From Polytrichum commune (taxonomy: Eukaryota > Streptophyta > Polytrichopsida > Polytrichales > Polytrichaceae): a DNA stretch of 64,000 nt. Shown here piece by piece: positions 1 through 11,200 of the stretch. Positions within the stretch are counted from its first letter, which is position 1. Each line of letters begins with the position of its first letter. The stretch is taken from contig OX485803.1 of the NCBI GenBank assembly GCA_950295325.1, positions 62,451,554 to 62,515,553 of the forward strand, given 5' to 3'. The notes beneath the pieces are model-generated. The model worked only from the letters and a program-made list of their open reading frames with translations. It was not told the DNA's origin and did not search any database. The translations under genes and the position numbers were made by a program.

Positions 1-78
1 ATCTATTGACTCTATATTGAGATCCCCGTGCAACCACTATGTAGTGAGAGTTTCAGACAATTAGGTAATAGACAAACA

Positions 79-503
79 TCACAAATCAGACACGCTGAAA
101 TCCCATTTAAGGCATGCTAGCCCTTTGGAGCCTGGTAGGGGCAACCGAAACTCATTGGAAATGCAGAGAGACAAGCCCTCTGTGTATCTCAACAAGTCTG
201 GCGCACTCAACAACCTCACACAAGCAGATGTTTGTTGATCCCTGGTAAGCACGGGATCAAATGTCAAGTGCCTAAGTCTCAACTTCTTTCTTGCTTGTAC
301 CTTGAGGTCCCCAAGCCTTCTTTCCGTATCCTCGTGTCTATTCTTATATGTGAGTGCTGCTTCACCTCGCTGCGATATGAATTGAGATATTACCAAATAA
401 TTGGCTGAAACAGGAACTAAAACAGCCCCAGCATCTTCATCAATGTAACAACCTGATGTTTGACTACTATTCCCCCCCAGCTCTATTCTTTCTCGATTAG
501 CCT
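79..503 (-). CDS. Last exon of a DUF4461/TCAIM-like protein (partial gene)
   Basis: This is the terminal coding exon of a minus-strand gene and ends at a TGA at 79-81. The reading frame stays open for about 140 codons, and a T-rich stretch ending in CAG just above 503 makes a good splice acceptor, so the upstream Met in the frame is probably intronic. The peptide has a hydrophobic segment (AGAVLVPVSANYLVISQFI), a basic/acidic helix, then RKKLRLRHLTFDP, an RLLSAPDLLRYTEGLSLCIS stretch and a closing KWDFSV. This order resembles from memory the C-terminal domain (DUF4461) of T-cell activation inhibitor, mitochondrial (TCAIM), which has plant homologues of unknown function. Family assignment is by eye. 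Upstream exons should lie at higher coordinates. Two possible ones contain VLEEFNNFY (near 960-935) and TPEVPNDVKVEMGDFGKTWG (near 2220-2160), but I could not join them. Confidence 0.5.
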
Positions 504-2700
504 CTGCCACAACAAACACATCTGATCAGTAAATGCCATGTTTGATTGTAAGCTGCACGATTTAGGCAGTTGAGGTTTTGAAATGTGGGACCATTCGTAC
601 AAGATTTGAAATTCAAAATCCCTACCTAACCCTCATGGCTAATCCCATGCACATGCTATCAACCAAGATGTATATGCCTAGCTCAACTTAAAGCTAATAT
701 ATTATGCATCTTAGGAGCCCCACCTACAAATAAACCACCCATCACACCCTACCCAAACCTCAAAGTAAAAATATTTGAATTCACCTACTGCAATAATAGA
801 TTCCCGTAGAAGCCACCAACTGAAAACTTGATCAAATACGCCACTTTGCACCCAACCCTATCCCAACTAGGGTGGATAGTACTACCACCCATTATAATCA
901 CAGCATGAATAAGCAGCATTATACACATAAAAATTGTTAAACTCCTCCAAGACCTACAAATCCAATGGGAGGGAGGTGCACAACGAACATCGCATGTCAA
1001 AGTAAAAGACATTGACGTTCCTTTTACTGTTTATTTCTGAATTTGCAATGGGGAATCTTTGAACACGGTCTTCAAGTGAGCATAGTATGCAACCCACATC
1101 CAAATTTGAGGAGTAAACTCTCTTCTTTCCATATCTAAGGTATTTTAAAGGGTAGGGGTGGGTTAATTATCCTTGTTATGTAATTTGGTATCACAGCAAT
1201 AGAATCCAATCTCAGAATGACATACTAAATGTAGACAATACTAAGCCAATAAGCTAGCACCAAACTTGCTCTTTGACGAGATGGCAAGGGTGACATGAAG
1301 AAGATATGTCTATAAGATAAGGTTTCTCATTGGTCATCATGAAACCTTGCAATTACCCTATTCAATCAGAGGCTGAATTGGCAGTGTCAACTTCTAGTCA
1401 ACAACAACTATGTTTCTGTTTTGTAGTAGACAATCACAAAGAAAACACAGAACAATGAACAGGGAGAACCGACAGCTAATTACAGATGAACTGATCGGAG
1501 TTTGAGAAATGACGGGTTAAAGTTCAAGACTTCAGGAAAATTACCGATCATTTAAAAGGAATCTAGGGAATATGCATCACATTAATAAAGAGAAACTAAA
1601 AGATCACAACATGTAACCGGTTGGACTTAAAAACACTAGGATTTTGACCAATTATGCCCAAAAATCTCCCAGGACACTCCCACGAACTTCATGTCCCTGC
1701 TCAAAGCCCCGAACTTCCACTTCTCTCTTGGGAAAAGTATTACACGCATCATACAGGACTTGCTTTAAAACCAAAACATGAAGTGAATTGAATATGTATG
1801 AATAAGTGAGGTTATATCAACTCTTTCAAGTGCACATTCCACAGCATCCGGAATGAACTTGCAACTTATCATCACATTGCATTCAAAATAACAAATACCA
1901 TCTTAGCATAGCAAATTGTGGAGAGGACTGCATCTCAAGATTCCTGTCCATGATAAACTTACCAATTTACACAAGAACTTTCAATGTTTTCACTTTATGT
2001 GTAGTCCTCGTGGGATGACTGATGTGACAAAGAATCCAACATGCGCTGCGGAAAAGTATGAATCACATAGGTGTTTAGAGGACACTACAATCATGCTCAA
2101 ACATAGACATACTGACTGATTTCATACTGACGAGACATAACATAGAAAACTTCGTCTGCATCCCCATGTCTTTCCGAAGTCTCCCATTTCGACCTTTACG
2201 TCATTTGGGACTTCAGGAGTAACTATGTGTGAAGCCTTATTAGTAAGCCCACGAGTCTTAAGAAGTCAGGGAACTGAGCATTGACATTCTAATTTGTGTT
2301 TGTATGCCAGTTTGTATGGAAACACAACCCAGCATTGTGCTTGGTTGATTTATTTCACAAAACAAAGTCATCCACAAAGGTTCAACTATTTAGAAATGAA
2401 ACAGCAAATGAGTGACAAAGAGAAGTGCTCCTCGGAATTAAATGCAGGTTTGAACCAGGGACCCTCCATTTCACCTCACAAATAAAAACATTATATGCAA
2501 AACAAAACTATAGGAGATACAAAGAGATAAAAAAAAAAAAAAACGGGTCAGTACTTGTCAAATTCATCTTGGAAAAGTTGACCAAGTTGTCAAATTCATC
2601 TCGGAAGAGTGAACAAGTTACAGAATGCACAACTATTCAATGATGAGATTTAGTCGGTCTAATCATCTCTACAAAAGTGTCCCGCAAAATCCCTACCTAA
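504..2700. other. Probable introns and flank of the DUF4461-like gene
   Basis: AT-rich sequence with no long convincing reading frame. Short exon-like pieces on the minus strand near 1080-930 and 2240-2150 may belong to the gene ending at 79. A dispersed repeat containing the AACCGGTTGG motif lies at about 1437-1690. An A-run sits at 2530-2543. The 3' untranslated region of the SmB gene should occupy the part near 2700-2880. Confidence 0.35.
1437..1690 (+). repeat. Dispersed repeat family with AACCGGTT motif, copy 1
   Basis: Shares long diverged blocks with 33800-33995, 45757-45960 and, reversed, 48823-49032. Common landmarks in order are GAACAGGGAGAACCGAC, a short GTTTGAGAAAT block, AATTACCGATCATTT, a TATGCATCACATT-like block, CATGTAACCGGTTGGA and CACTAGGATTTTGACC. 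No coding capacity or clear terminal repeat was seen. It is probably a non-autonomous element or part of a larger decayed one. Confidence 0.6.
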
Positions 2701-2879
2701 CCCCTCATCTCGTCTTGCTTCTGAAACACCTTTCCCTGCCTCGCCGCACGACTTCCTTCACGTCCGAAACCTCGTTGTCTACTTGAGGCAGGCAGGAACC
2801 ATTGTGTCCACTTCCAGAATGTGCCGAAATGCGGCCAGCTGACACAAAGCATCTCATTTCTTTTGTCCTCCATCCACTA

Positions 2880-3806
2880 CTACTGCGGCGGCTGTTGTTG
2901 CTGTTGCTGCTGTTGAGGGGGCATTCCTGGCCGAGGACCGCCATACATTCCAGGTGGTGCACCAGGAGGAGGAGGCATTCCAGGTCTAGGTGGGCCTTGC
3001 ATACCCGGGGGCATGCCTGGCCTGGGGGGACCTCCGGGCCCTCCCATTCCAGGAGGAGGCCCTCGCATCATTTGGGGAGGGCCCATGGGGCGCTGCCCGT
3101 AAGGAGGAGGCATGCCATGCTGAGGAGGGCCAGGAGGTGGTGGCATTGGTCTGGAACCGGGAGGGCCTCCATACTGCGGTGGACCTTGTCCCGGAGGCCC
3201 GGACATCATCTGCCCCGGGGGACGCATGCCAGGAGGAGGACCGCCTGGAGGACCTTGCATTGGGCGAGGAGCGTACTGACCGGGTGGAGGACCGGGAGGG
3301 CGCACTCCGGGAATCGGAACGGCCGGGGCGGGATTGTAGGTCACTGGACCTGCGGACACTTGCGGCACTGGAGCCCTCGGTTGCATCATTCCGGGAGCCG
3401 GGCCTCCCACCCCCCGCGCGGGCCCTGCCAGACCTGGTTGAGCTTGGTTCGCGGGCGCAGTGGGAATACCTCGTCCTGCAGCTCGTCCCACTCCTGGACC
3501 TCCTGCTGCGGCTGCTGCTGCTTTAGCCCTGGATTCGTCGGGAGGGGGAGGCCCCTCCACTGTCATGGAAATCACCTCCTCTCCGCGGAGAAGGAGCAGT
3601 CCTAAAGTCCGCCTCTCCTCTCTCTCTTCTTGCGTCTTGCCCTTCTTGGGAGGCACGCGACGAATCTCCTCGCAGTCGCCGAGCACCAAGTTCATGTGGC
3701 GATCGAACGCCATGAACTTGCCAATCAGCAGTCGTCCATCTTGTATCGTCACGCGCATCCGCCAATTTATATATTGCAACAACTTGGACGTCTTCGACAT
3801 CGACAT
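2880..3806 (-). CDS. SmB: Small nuclear ribonucleoprotein SmB (Sm core protein B)
   Basis: Encodes a 308-residue SmB/B' homologue, one of seven proteins forming the heptameric ring on U1, U2, U4 and U5 snRNAs in the spliceosome. The start chosen is the [19 protein letters not shown] methionine at 3806, because plant SmB proteins begin this way; the frame runs 14 codons further upstream without a stop. The Sm1 motif spans residues about 18-48 ([19 protein letters not shown]) and Sm2 about 66-83 ([16 protein letters not shown]). Residues 90-300 form the expected Pro/Gly/Met-rich tail with repeated PPPGM, RPGMPP and PQYG-type blocks, followed by a run of eight Gln and a tandem TAG TAG stop. The coding sequence has no intron. 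It is divergent from the ODA10-like gene starting at 5267. Identification is very secure. Confidence 0.96.
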   Translation of the reverse strand: MSMSKTSKLLQYINWRMRVTIQDGRLLIGKFMAFDRHMNLVLGDCEEIRRVPPKKGKTQEEREERRTLGLLLLRGEEVISMTVEGPPPPDESRAKAAAAAAGGPGVGRAAGRGIPTAPANQAQPGLAGPARGVGGPAPGMMQPRAPVPQVSAGPVTYNPAPAVPIPGVRPPGPPPGQYAPRPMQGPPGGPPPGMRPPGQMMSGPPGQGPPQYGGPPGSRPMPPPPGPPQHGMPPPYGQRPMGPPQMMRGPPPGMGGPGGPPRPGMPPGMQGPPRPGMPPPPGAPPGMYGGPRPGMPPQQQQQQQQPPQ

Positions 3807-4340
3807 CTTGCCCCCGCTTTCGAACGACCCTGCCCTTTTCTCACTCAACCCTAAGGTGTCGCGACCTTCCTAATCCTCCAACTCGATCCGACGCACAGCA
3901 GCGTTGCCTCCTGCGCATTCACCCGACGACTCTGAGACTCGGCGCGCGCGCACCAGAAGCTCCCACGCACAACAACGCCCCCCCCCCCCCCCCTGTTGCA
4001 AGGGCGGAAGAAAATGCGTTCCAAAACCCTAATTCAAAACCCCCGTCCCAAGCCAGCGCAGGGAAAGCAATACACTCACCTGGAGCAGCATTTGCCGATG
4101 AGTTACGGTCCCTTGCGAATGGCTCGGTGAGAGGCTCCGCGACCACTCCCTTCCTCGCCACGAAGAGCAGCCCAACCCGGCCGCGGCAGCAGTAGTTCGT
4201 CCTGCGCTTCGCTTCCCGCTCCGTCGCTGCGAGCTCAACTCCCTCCCGGTTGTTCCAAAGGGGAAGGGAGAGAGACGAAACAGGCCCCCCCATTGCCACG
4301 TCCACCGTCATTCCACTCGCATAGGTGGTAGTGGGGGCCA
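3807..4340 (-). promoter_or_regulatory. GC-rich 5' leader of SmB with a probable leader intron
   Basis: On the minus strand this GC-rich, CpG-containing block leads into the SmB start. A consensus donor, CCAG followed by GTGAGT, falls at 4083-4074. Several possible acceptors (GCGCAG, GGATTAG, CCTTAG) lie between 3920 and 3850, so a leader intron of roughly 150-230 bases is likely. A C-run at 3978-3993 lies inside it. A CT-rich tract follows near 4260-4280 on the sense strand, as is common at plant transcription starts. Transcript boundaries are inferred. Confidence 0.45.
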
Positions 4341-5266
4341 CACAAATTCCAAGCGACCACCTATTTATTTATTTATTTACCCCTTCACCTTCATGGGCAC
4401 CGGGACATACATGTTAGTTATATATATTGGCCTAAGCAACCGTGGTTCGTACGAGCCTCCAACAAGCGTTTCATTCAAGTCTTGGTGGGTTTACGAGGTT
4501 GAAATCATATTTTAATGCACACAATGGTTGGGAGGGATAAGAAAATTGAAAGAGGCCGTCCATCGTCACGCCCGCTAATATCCTCTCAATCGTGTACGCC
4601 GTATGGACTGCGTTGTTTTTTTATCAAATTATGAAAATAACATTTACAATGGTGTCCTTATGATCACAAAAGAGAAGTTTGTGAGGTGCCATGAAGCCCG
4701 GCCACGTTCACACGGTCAAAAATGGAAAGGCCCTAGTATGTCTTAGGTAGATTTTGGTTCAAGTTGAATGTGATGACAAGGGGAAAACTACACGCATGTT
4801 ACATCACACTGCAACTCCAAAAGGTTTCCAACACTAACTAACTACATGTGTTAGTGCAACTAGAAGATCATTCACTTGGGAATACACTAGTAAACGTGTA
4901 AAGTAACCGCTTGATCTCCACTATTATGAGCCTCCTCCTCCTCCTCCTCCTCCTCCTCCTCCTCCTCCTCTCGGAAGGACTCTCGTTCGAGGAGCGGGCG
5001 AATTGCCTATCAACCCATTGCAGCGCAACGCATTAAGGTGGAATTACTCCTTTCATTCAAATATTCCAACACCTCATCGACGCAAGGTATCCCAATCTCA
5101 AACCATTGCCTCCCACCTCAAGATGTGCAAAATCATTCATGTTTTGGGCTTTCTTTGGGGGAATCGTATTCTCTTTGAATTCGCATCTCATTGCTTTCGT
5201 GATTTCCCTCATGCCGTCGAACTCACCGCATTGCATCCACCATGAAGCGTAGGAACGACCACAAAC
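4341..5266. other. Intergenic region between divergent SmB and ODA10-like genes
   Basis: About 0.9 kb separates the two transcription units. The only clear structure is a CTC/CCT trinucleotide microsatellite at 4931-4971 and an ATTT run near 4363-4378. An in-frame TGA at 5243-5245 precedes the ODA10-like start codon, which supports the start used at 5267. No transposon ends were recognised. Confidence 0.5.
4931..4971 (+). repeat. (CTC)n microsatellite
   Basis: About 14 units of CCT/CTC lie roughly 300 bases upstream of the ODA10-like start codon. CT-rich repeats occur in plant 5' leaders, so it may be transcribed, but nothing here proves it. Confidence 0.9.
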
Positions 5267-8200
5267 ATGGCGGAAGCGGAGGCTCGGCGGAACAACATGC
5301 TCAAAGAGAAATGCGTGGTGCTCGAATACAAAATCAATCGCCTCGGTACGCAAATCATCTCAATCTACCACATAAATGTTCTCCAACTTCTCTAACATGG
5401 TTTGTTCCCGACCTTCGAGCACCTAGTGAAAAAAAGAAGGCTTTGTTCAATTTCTAATATACGGCATACATGCATGGGTACGTGAGAGTCCAGGTTGCCA
5501 GTGACTTGCCAATTATAAAGTAGACAAATAACTCTAAACGTACAATTCTAAAGTTGGCCCCATTACATTCAATCGTTCAAAGATACTTGGGCCACCTGCG
5601 ACTTTATGTTTAGACAAGGGTCGTGAATTGGAAAAAAATCAAAACAATGTGCCATTTTCCCGACGACCGTGTCGAAGAGGTATATAGCTTATGCAAGGTT
5701 GGGCTTTGTTTGGTTTGGTTTTTGTTTTGGGTGGAATGTAGGTATTGTGGGAAGAGCGTATTATGATGCAGCACAGATTCAGTTGCGAAGGAACCGATAT
5801 CTCATCCGTGCAGCTCGAACACAAAACATGTTGCTTCACTCCGCGTTTTTCCTTCTCCAACAAAAGGAGCAAGCATCGAGGAAGGAAGCGAGCAACTTGG
5901 GCGGCATGCGTAAACAAGCCATGGCATTGCGCCTCAATTTCGACCAACAACGAAAGAAAGCCATTGCCCAACAAATTGCGGTATGTGAACCCTAAAATTG
6001 TTGCTAAGTGTGGTCTGTCTATGTCTAAACAATGTATATTACATCAATCGTCACTTTCGCAGGCTCATGAATTCTATGATAATCGTCCCAGGAACTACGA
6101 TTTGGGTATATTTGGATTTAGGCGTGATTTTTAGACAATTCCGATCGCCAATGTGATGTATACTAAAGTGCACAACCACACAAATATGGTGGTTGGTGAA
6201 CATGGATTACAAACATTGCGAAGTTGTACTTGTTGTGTTGTTGTTTTTGACATGGTAAGTTTGATGTTTTTTTGTCCCCAAAAGTGCACAACCCTTGTTA
6301 TTTATGGATGAGTTGGCACATTCGCATATTTTTAACAGTGGATTTGGCTTTCCCCAATCGTAATTCCAAGCATAAGCATTGCAACAAGAAGATGACAATG
6401 GAATTGGGCATGTAAATCTTTACCTAGTAAACGCATGTCACCATTATGGTCTATCTCGTTGCCTTAGATATTATGCTCGTATGACCCAGATCTAACTATC
6501 AAAACTCTTAGGTGTCGATCCTTTTTAGACAAAGAAACTCGACTACATGATCAAACAATGTTTTGCATAGTCATGACACAAACTATGTAGATTTAAATAA
6601 ATAATAAAAGCACGTATTGCAAGGAATTGTTGTTTATTCCAGTTAGGTGTCCACCCTTCAAGCATGTGGACTCGTGAATGGTCATGTCCAATGCGTATGT
6701 AAAATTATGTAGATTTATGTAGTGTGTTCTTGAAAACCCATTCGACTATGTGCACCTATGTAAACCCTAAATTACGGGCCTAGTGCAAAAGAATATCATG
6801 TTTCTACCCACTTGTCAACGTCTGGAATGCACAACCAAAAACGTGACTTCCCCATCCACACGGGGTTGTAATGAGAGAATTGGTGGACCTTGAAAGCTTT
6901 ATAGGTATTTTTCATATGATGACCATGTATTTCTTAAGTAGGTGGTACCTAGTCATCACTTTCTCAAGTCTTGGGGTAGCATGACTAAATTTTGCAAGCA
7001 AGATAAGTTATGTGGGCCTTATGAGATTACTCTTCTTAATAAGAGCTACGTATTCTTAATAAGTGACTACAATTCGACAAGGCTTGTGGTTAAGTAGGGA
7101 CACCAAAGAGACATTTGTCACAATGAGATTAGACTATGTGCTCAAATTGTAGACACCATTCCAAATTCAATAATAAATATAATTGGGAGGGCCTAAGATA
7201 AATGACCCAATTCCAACCAGTTGGGCAATTTAGCATATATGCAATATGGGTGTGATGTTGAAAAAAAAGATCCCCATGTAGAAAAATAGATGTCGAAATA
7301 GATTCACATTTATGTGAACCTTTTTTCTCAAAAACCAAATGACCATGAAATTTTGAAGTGAACAATTTTTTTTCCTATTCTCGTCATATAGGTTACCCTA
7401 TTCCGGACCAACGGTTGGTTACAAAATCAATTATGCATGATTCTTGTAATTAATAAGTGTGGCACCTAAGCATGCTTTCAATCTATACCTCATACCATGC
7501 TACCCAAGGATGAGGTGTCAATTAATCAAGAGTTACCCTATTTATTTTTTTATCATGCAATGTCAAAACTTATCAATAAATCGTGTCAAGTTGCCTATGA
7601 ACAAAACACCCTATGATAATACAAGGATTCTCAAGAGCCATGGACTAATGGCTTTCATGTAAACATGCCCTTTTTCTCAAGACACACTTAAACTCATGAA
7701 CCCAAATGTGCATGCATACAATTTTTATAATAGCACAAATTCACTCATGGATCTCTAAATCTCAAACTTTAACCCTTGAAAGCATGAGCACACCTTCTAT
7801 AAACCACATTCAAGTTTGTATGACCCCCAACAAGTATTTAAATTTGATTTCTATATATAAGATTACAGTATATCTTTACTTTAGAGTCACTACATAAAGG
7901 GAGTGAAGACAAAGAGAAAAAAAAAGGCGAGAATGTTCATCCAATATACATAGCACACACTTGAACCAAAGTCGTTTGTACAAAATCAAGTTTGCTTTTC
8001 CCCGTACTTATATCCTCGCAATGAGAAAATGCTATTGAAAAATGTGTTGCTTATTAGATATGCTCAATTCAACCTCTTTAACCTAAAATAACATTTTATA
8101 AATCTAACGCCTATGTATCATACCTTAGGGTCTCTAAAAGGCCTCTTGGACATAAAGGGTTAAAGATCAAGGGACCAGTTGTAAATAAATTAAATAAACC

Positions 8201-11200
8201 AATGTCAAACAATCTGATGTGAATTTGAGCCCGTTGGTCCTACCTTACTCAAGAATCTTCTTGGCACATGATAGGGTTTATTGCCTACCTTGTGGTGGGT
8301 GGGCTCTTGGCTTCCTACCTACTTCTCCTCCCCCCTCCCCCTTCATTAAGTAGAGAGAAGATTTTACAACAGGAATCAAACCGCCAACCACTCCATTCGA
8401 AAATGGGTACCTCCTCCACTACGACCAAGTAATTTAGGGTTATCTCATATTTAGATCAGTTGTACAACCTATCTACATCATTTTGTGAGCCTTCATAGAA
8501 TCTTAAGATATTTTGATTCCTTGTTTATTAGCTTATAAACGAAAGAGCGAGCGTGTGCACCCATCTCACACATTTCAATTGAACCAAAACCTTTGATTGT
8601 GAGTTGTTTTCATCCGGTTGAAAGTACAATGAATAGATGGGGAAATTTCTAAGTGGAGTCATTGTTATCATAATTGGTAAGAAACATGGCAAAATGCAGC
8701 TCAACATCACCTATCATATGTCAACACGCTTTTGGTTATGAACGCCCCCACCTTGGGTGTTGGAGACCATAAGGGGCCCGGCCTATGAATGGGTCACATC
8801 TCTATACATAACGCACTATCATCATCATTCTCGGAGGTCATGTATGAATGCTTCAACTACGTTATTTGATGTTTTGATTTGATGGTTTTGATGTTGCTTA
8901 TGGATGCAAAAGAACGAAGAGTATGATCGTTTGGATTTGGTTGATTGTTGCACTTGGTGCAGCTACAAAAGCAAATTACAAACACGAGATCGGCGGAGAT
9001 TGAATGCGCCGAGTTGTTGGACCCGAACACACCACCGTTGGTTCGAATCCGCATTCTTGATGCCCGATTGGAGGCCATTTATGCCCGGATCAAAGAAACA
9101 CAAATCCTCGAGAAACACTATGAAAGCTTGTTGGTGCCCATGAGAGAAGAGCGCACTCTTTATACGTTCCAGGTGGCCCCTTTGAATCCCACCCCACTCC
9201 TTCATTTTTTGTGGGTCTATGTTTTTTCTTCATGTTTCAATACGACACAAAATAATTGTATTTGGTGTCATATGGTGTTCTATGTCACTTTGGTAACTTT
9301 TTCCGACGACACTTCTTAGGAATAAGTTTACAAAATACACCATCCCGACTTCATCCACTTTTGGTACATTTTTGCATCCTAACCCACTTTGTGATGAAAC
9401 GTTGCCATGAATGGTTGAAATTTGGATGAAAGTCACTTAGTAAGTGGCAATAATTGTAACGTTGTAACTCTATAGTCCCCCAATTTTCTTACTAAGGAAA
9501 GACAAATCATGATGTTAGGTTAACATTCAGTGTTGGTGACACTACATGGGCAGTTTAAAATCATTATTGAGCAAGCACTAGTAGAAAGTTATGCCCAACA
9601 AAACCGCAACCGACATTGGTTGCGGTTTTTTGTTTGACGAGCCTGATTTGCAGTCACAAAACGATTGTGATTTTTTTCTTTCTTTCTCCGGTTGCGACTA
9701 AACATTTCAATTTCCTAGAATTTCAATCGCTAAACCAAAAAACCAACTACGGTTATTTAGCGACTACATATCAAACTATTTCAAAAAACCACAGCCGATA
9801 TCGGCTGCGGTTCTTTTTGGCAATAGTTTTCTACTAGTGAAGACAAATCATTGAATTGGCGACACCAAATACGAATAGCTAGTTGTGAACGCGAAATCCT
9901 AGCGGAACAATTGATAGTGAATAATTAATCTCTTTGTCTCTCTCACTCACACAGGCACACAAGCGCGTGAAATGTGCGATTATGTTGAATACTAAGTAGT
10001 AGGTAGTTGCGTTGATTGTTGCAGCTAGAAAATATAACAAACATCATTGATTTGAAGAATGGGCAAATCATGCAACTCAAAATGGTGATGTTTGACGGAG
10101 TTAAATCGCGTGACCAAGCGAGGAAGGAGCTTGAAGAAGTAGGTAGGTTGCAATACACATCATGACTACCCTCGTTTGACTAAGATTTGAGTTTGCGTGT
10201 TTTGCATGTCAAGCGCCTTTGTGTCATATGGCTATGGGCCAAATTCGGTCGTACACATAGTATTTTCATCTACATGATCATAGTATTCTCACAAAGGTCA
10301 TGCTTGGTTGTTGCATTCATGCATTTGTACAACAACAACATTCAAAGTTCTTATAAGAAATAATAGAAAATTGATGTCGTATGCACTAAAATGTGTTAAT
10401 TGGTTTTCATGTGCAGTTGTTGGCTAGTTTATTTCCTGGTGGACGAATTGTAAGTGTACTCTTAAGTTCACATGAAACCAATCTGTATTTATTCTAAAAC
10501 CTAATCCTCCACTCATAAGAATACAAAATAAAAAGCATGTATATATAGGTGTAAATATAAATAGGTAGATGTGCACAATTCATAAACATATTATTATACA
10601 CCGAGGAATCCCACTATGTAATTCTTTTGAAATTTGAAGAAAATCCATGGACAAATAGATAATTGTTATCAAATAGAGTTATCAATAAAGTCCCTCGAAG
10701 AGGAAGGAAACTGTGTATTTGATCCTTCTATGAGAAAACTTTCTAGTAAGAGCTCGTTAGCTTGTCGTCTATCGGAGCCCATTTTGAAAGTTGGGTGGAA
10801 CTTTTGGGACCTCTTCTTCCCACCTCTCAAACTTTGAGAGAATTTTAGGATCTCAAATAGGGTATGTGCATGGGGCATGTTGTTCTACATTTTTGAATTA
10901 ATTTATGCAAGGCTAGTTTGGCCCAAGCATCCTGGTAGGACAAACTAGAAAGCCATTTCTTTAATAGCTTGGCACCACTCTTTGTGTATGGTAATTTAAC
11001 CAATAAGAAAACTCGAGTGACTTTGTGTTGATTCTCATGAACTCAAGGTTTGGGACTCAACCCATGGTTTCATCTCCTGCACTTTACAAATAACTCTAAT
11101 ATGCTTGAAAATCCTCAAACAATGTTAACAATTGAGGTTCAAGTCGCATTGGCCTAGAGATATGTTTACATTGCCATGATTTCTTTAATACATCAATTGT

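Noticed and set aside
2802-3605. Long plus-strand open frame of 267 codons opposite SmB
   Set aside because: It is the antisense shadow of the Pro/Gly-rich SmB tail (Arg/His/Trp-rich translation), produced by the GC-rich coding strand.
5742-5980. Augmin subunit 3 (HAUS3) as identity of the coiled-coil gene
   Set aside because: I first considered it for exon 2, but the order of blocks across exons 1 to 7 fits ODA10/CCDC151 far better.
9040-9060. tRNA B-box-like GGTTCGAATCC
   Set aside because: It lies inside exon 3 of the ODA10-like gene, and no A-box, acceptor stem or anticodon arm surrounds it.
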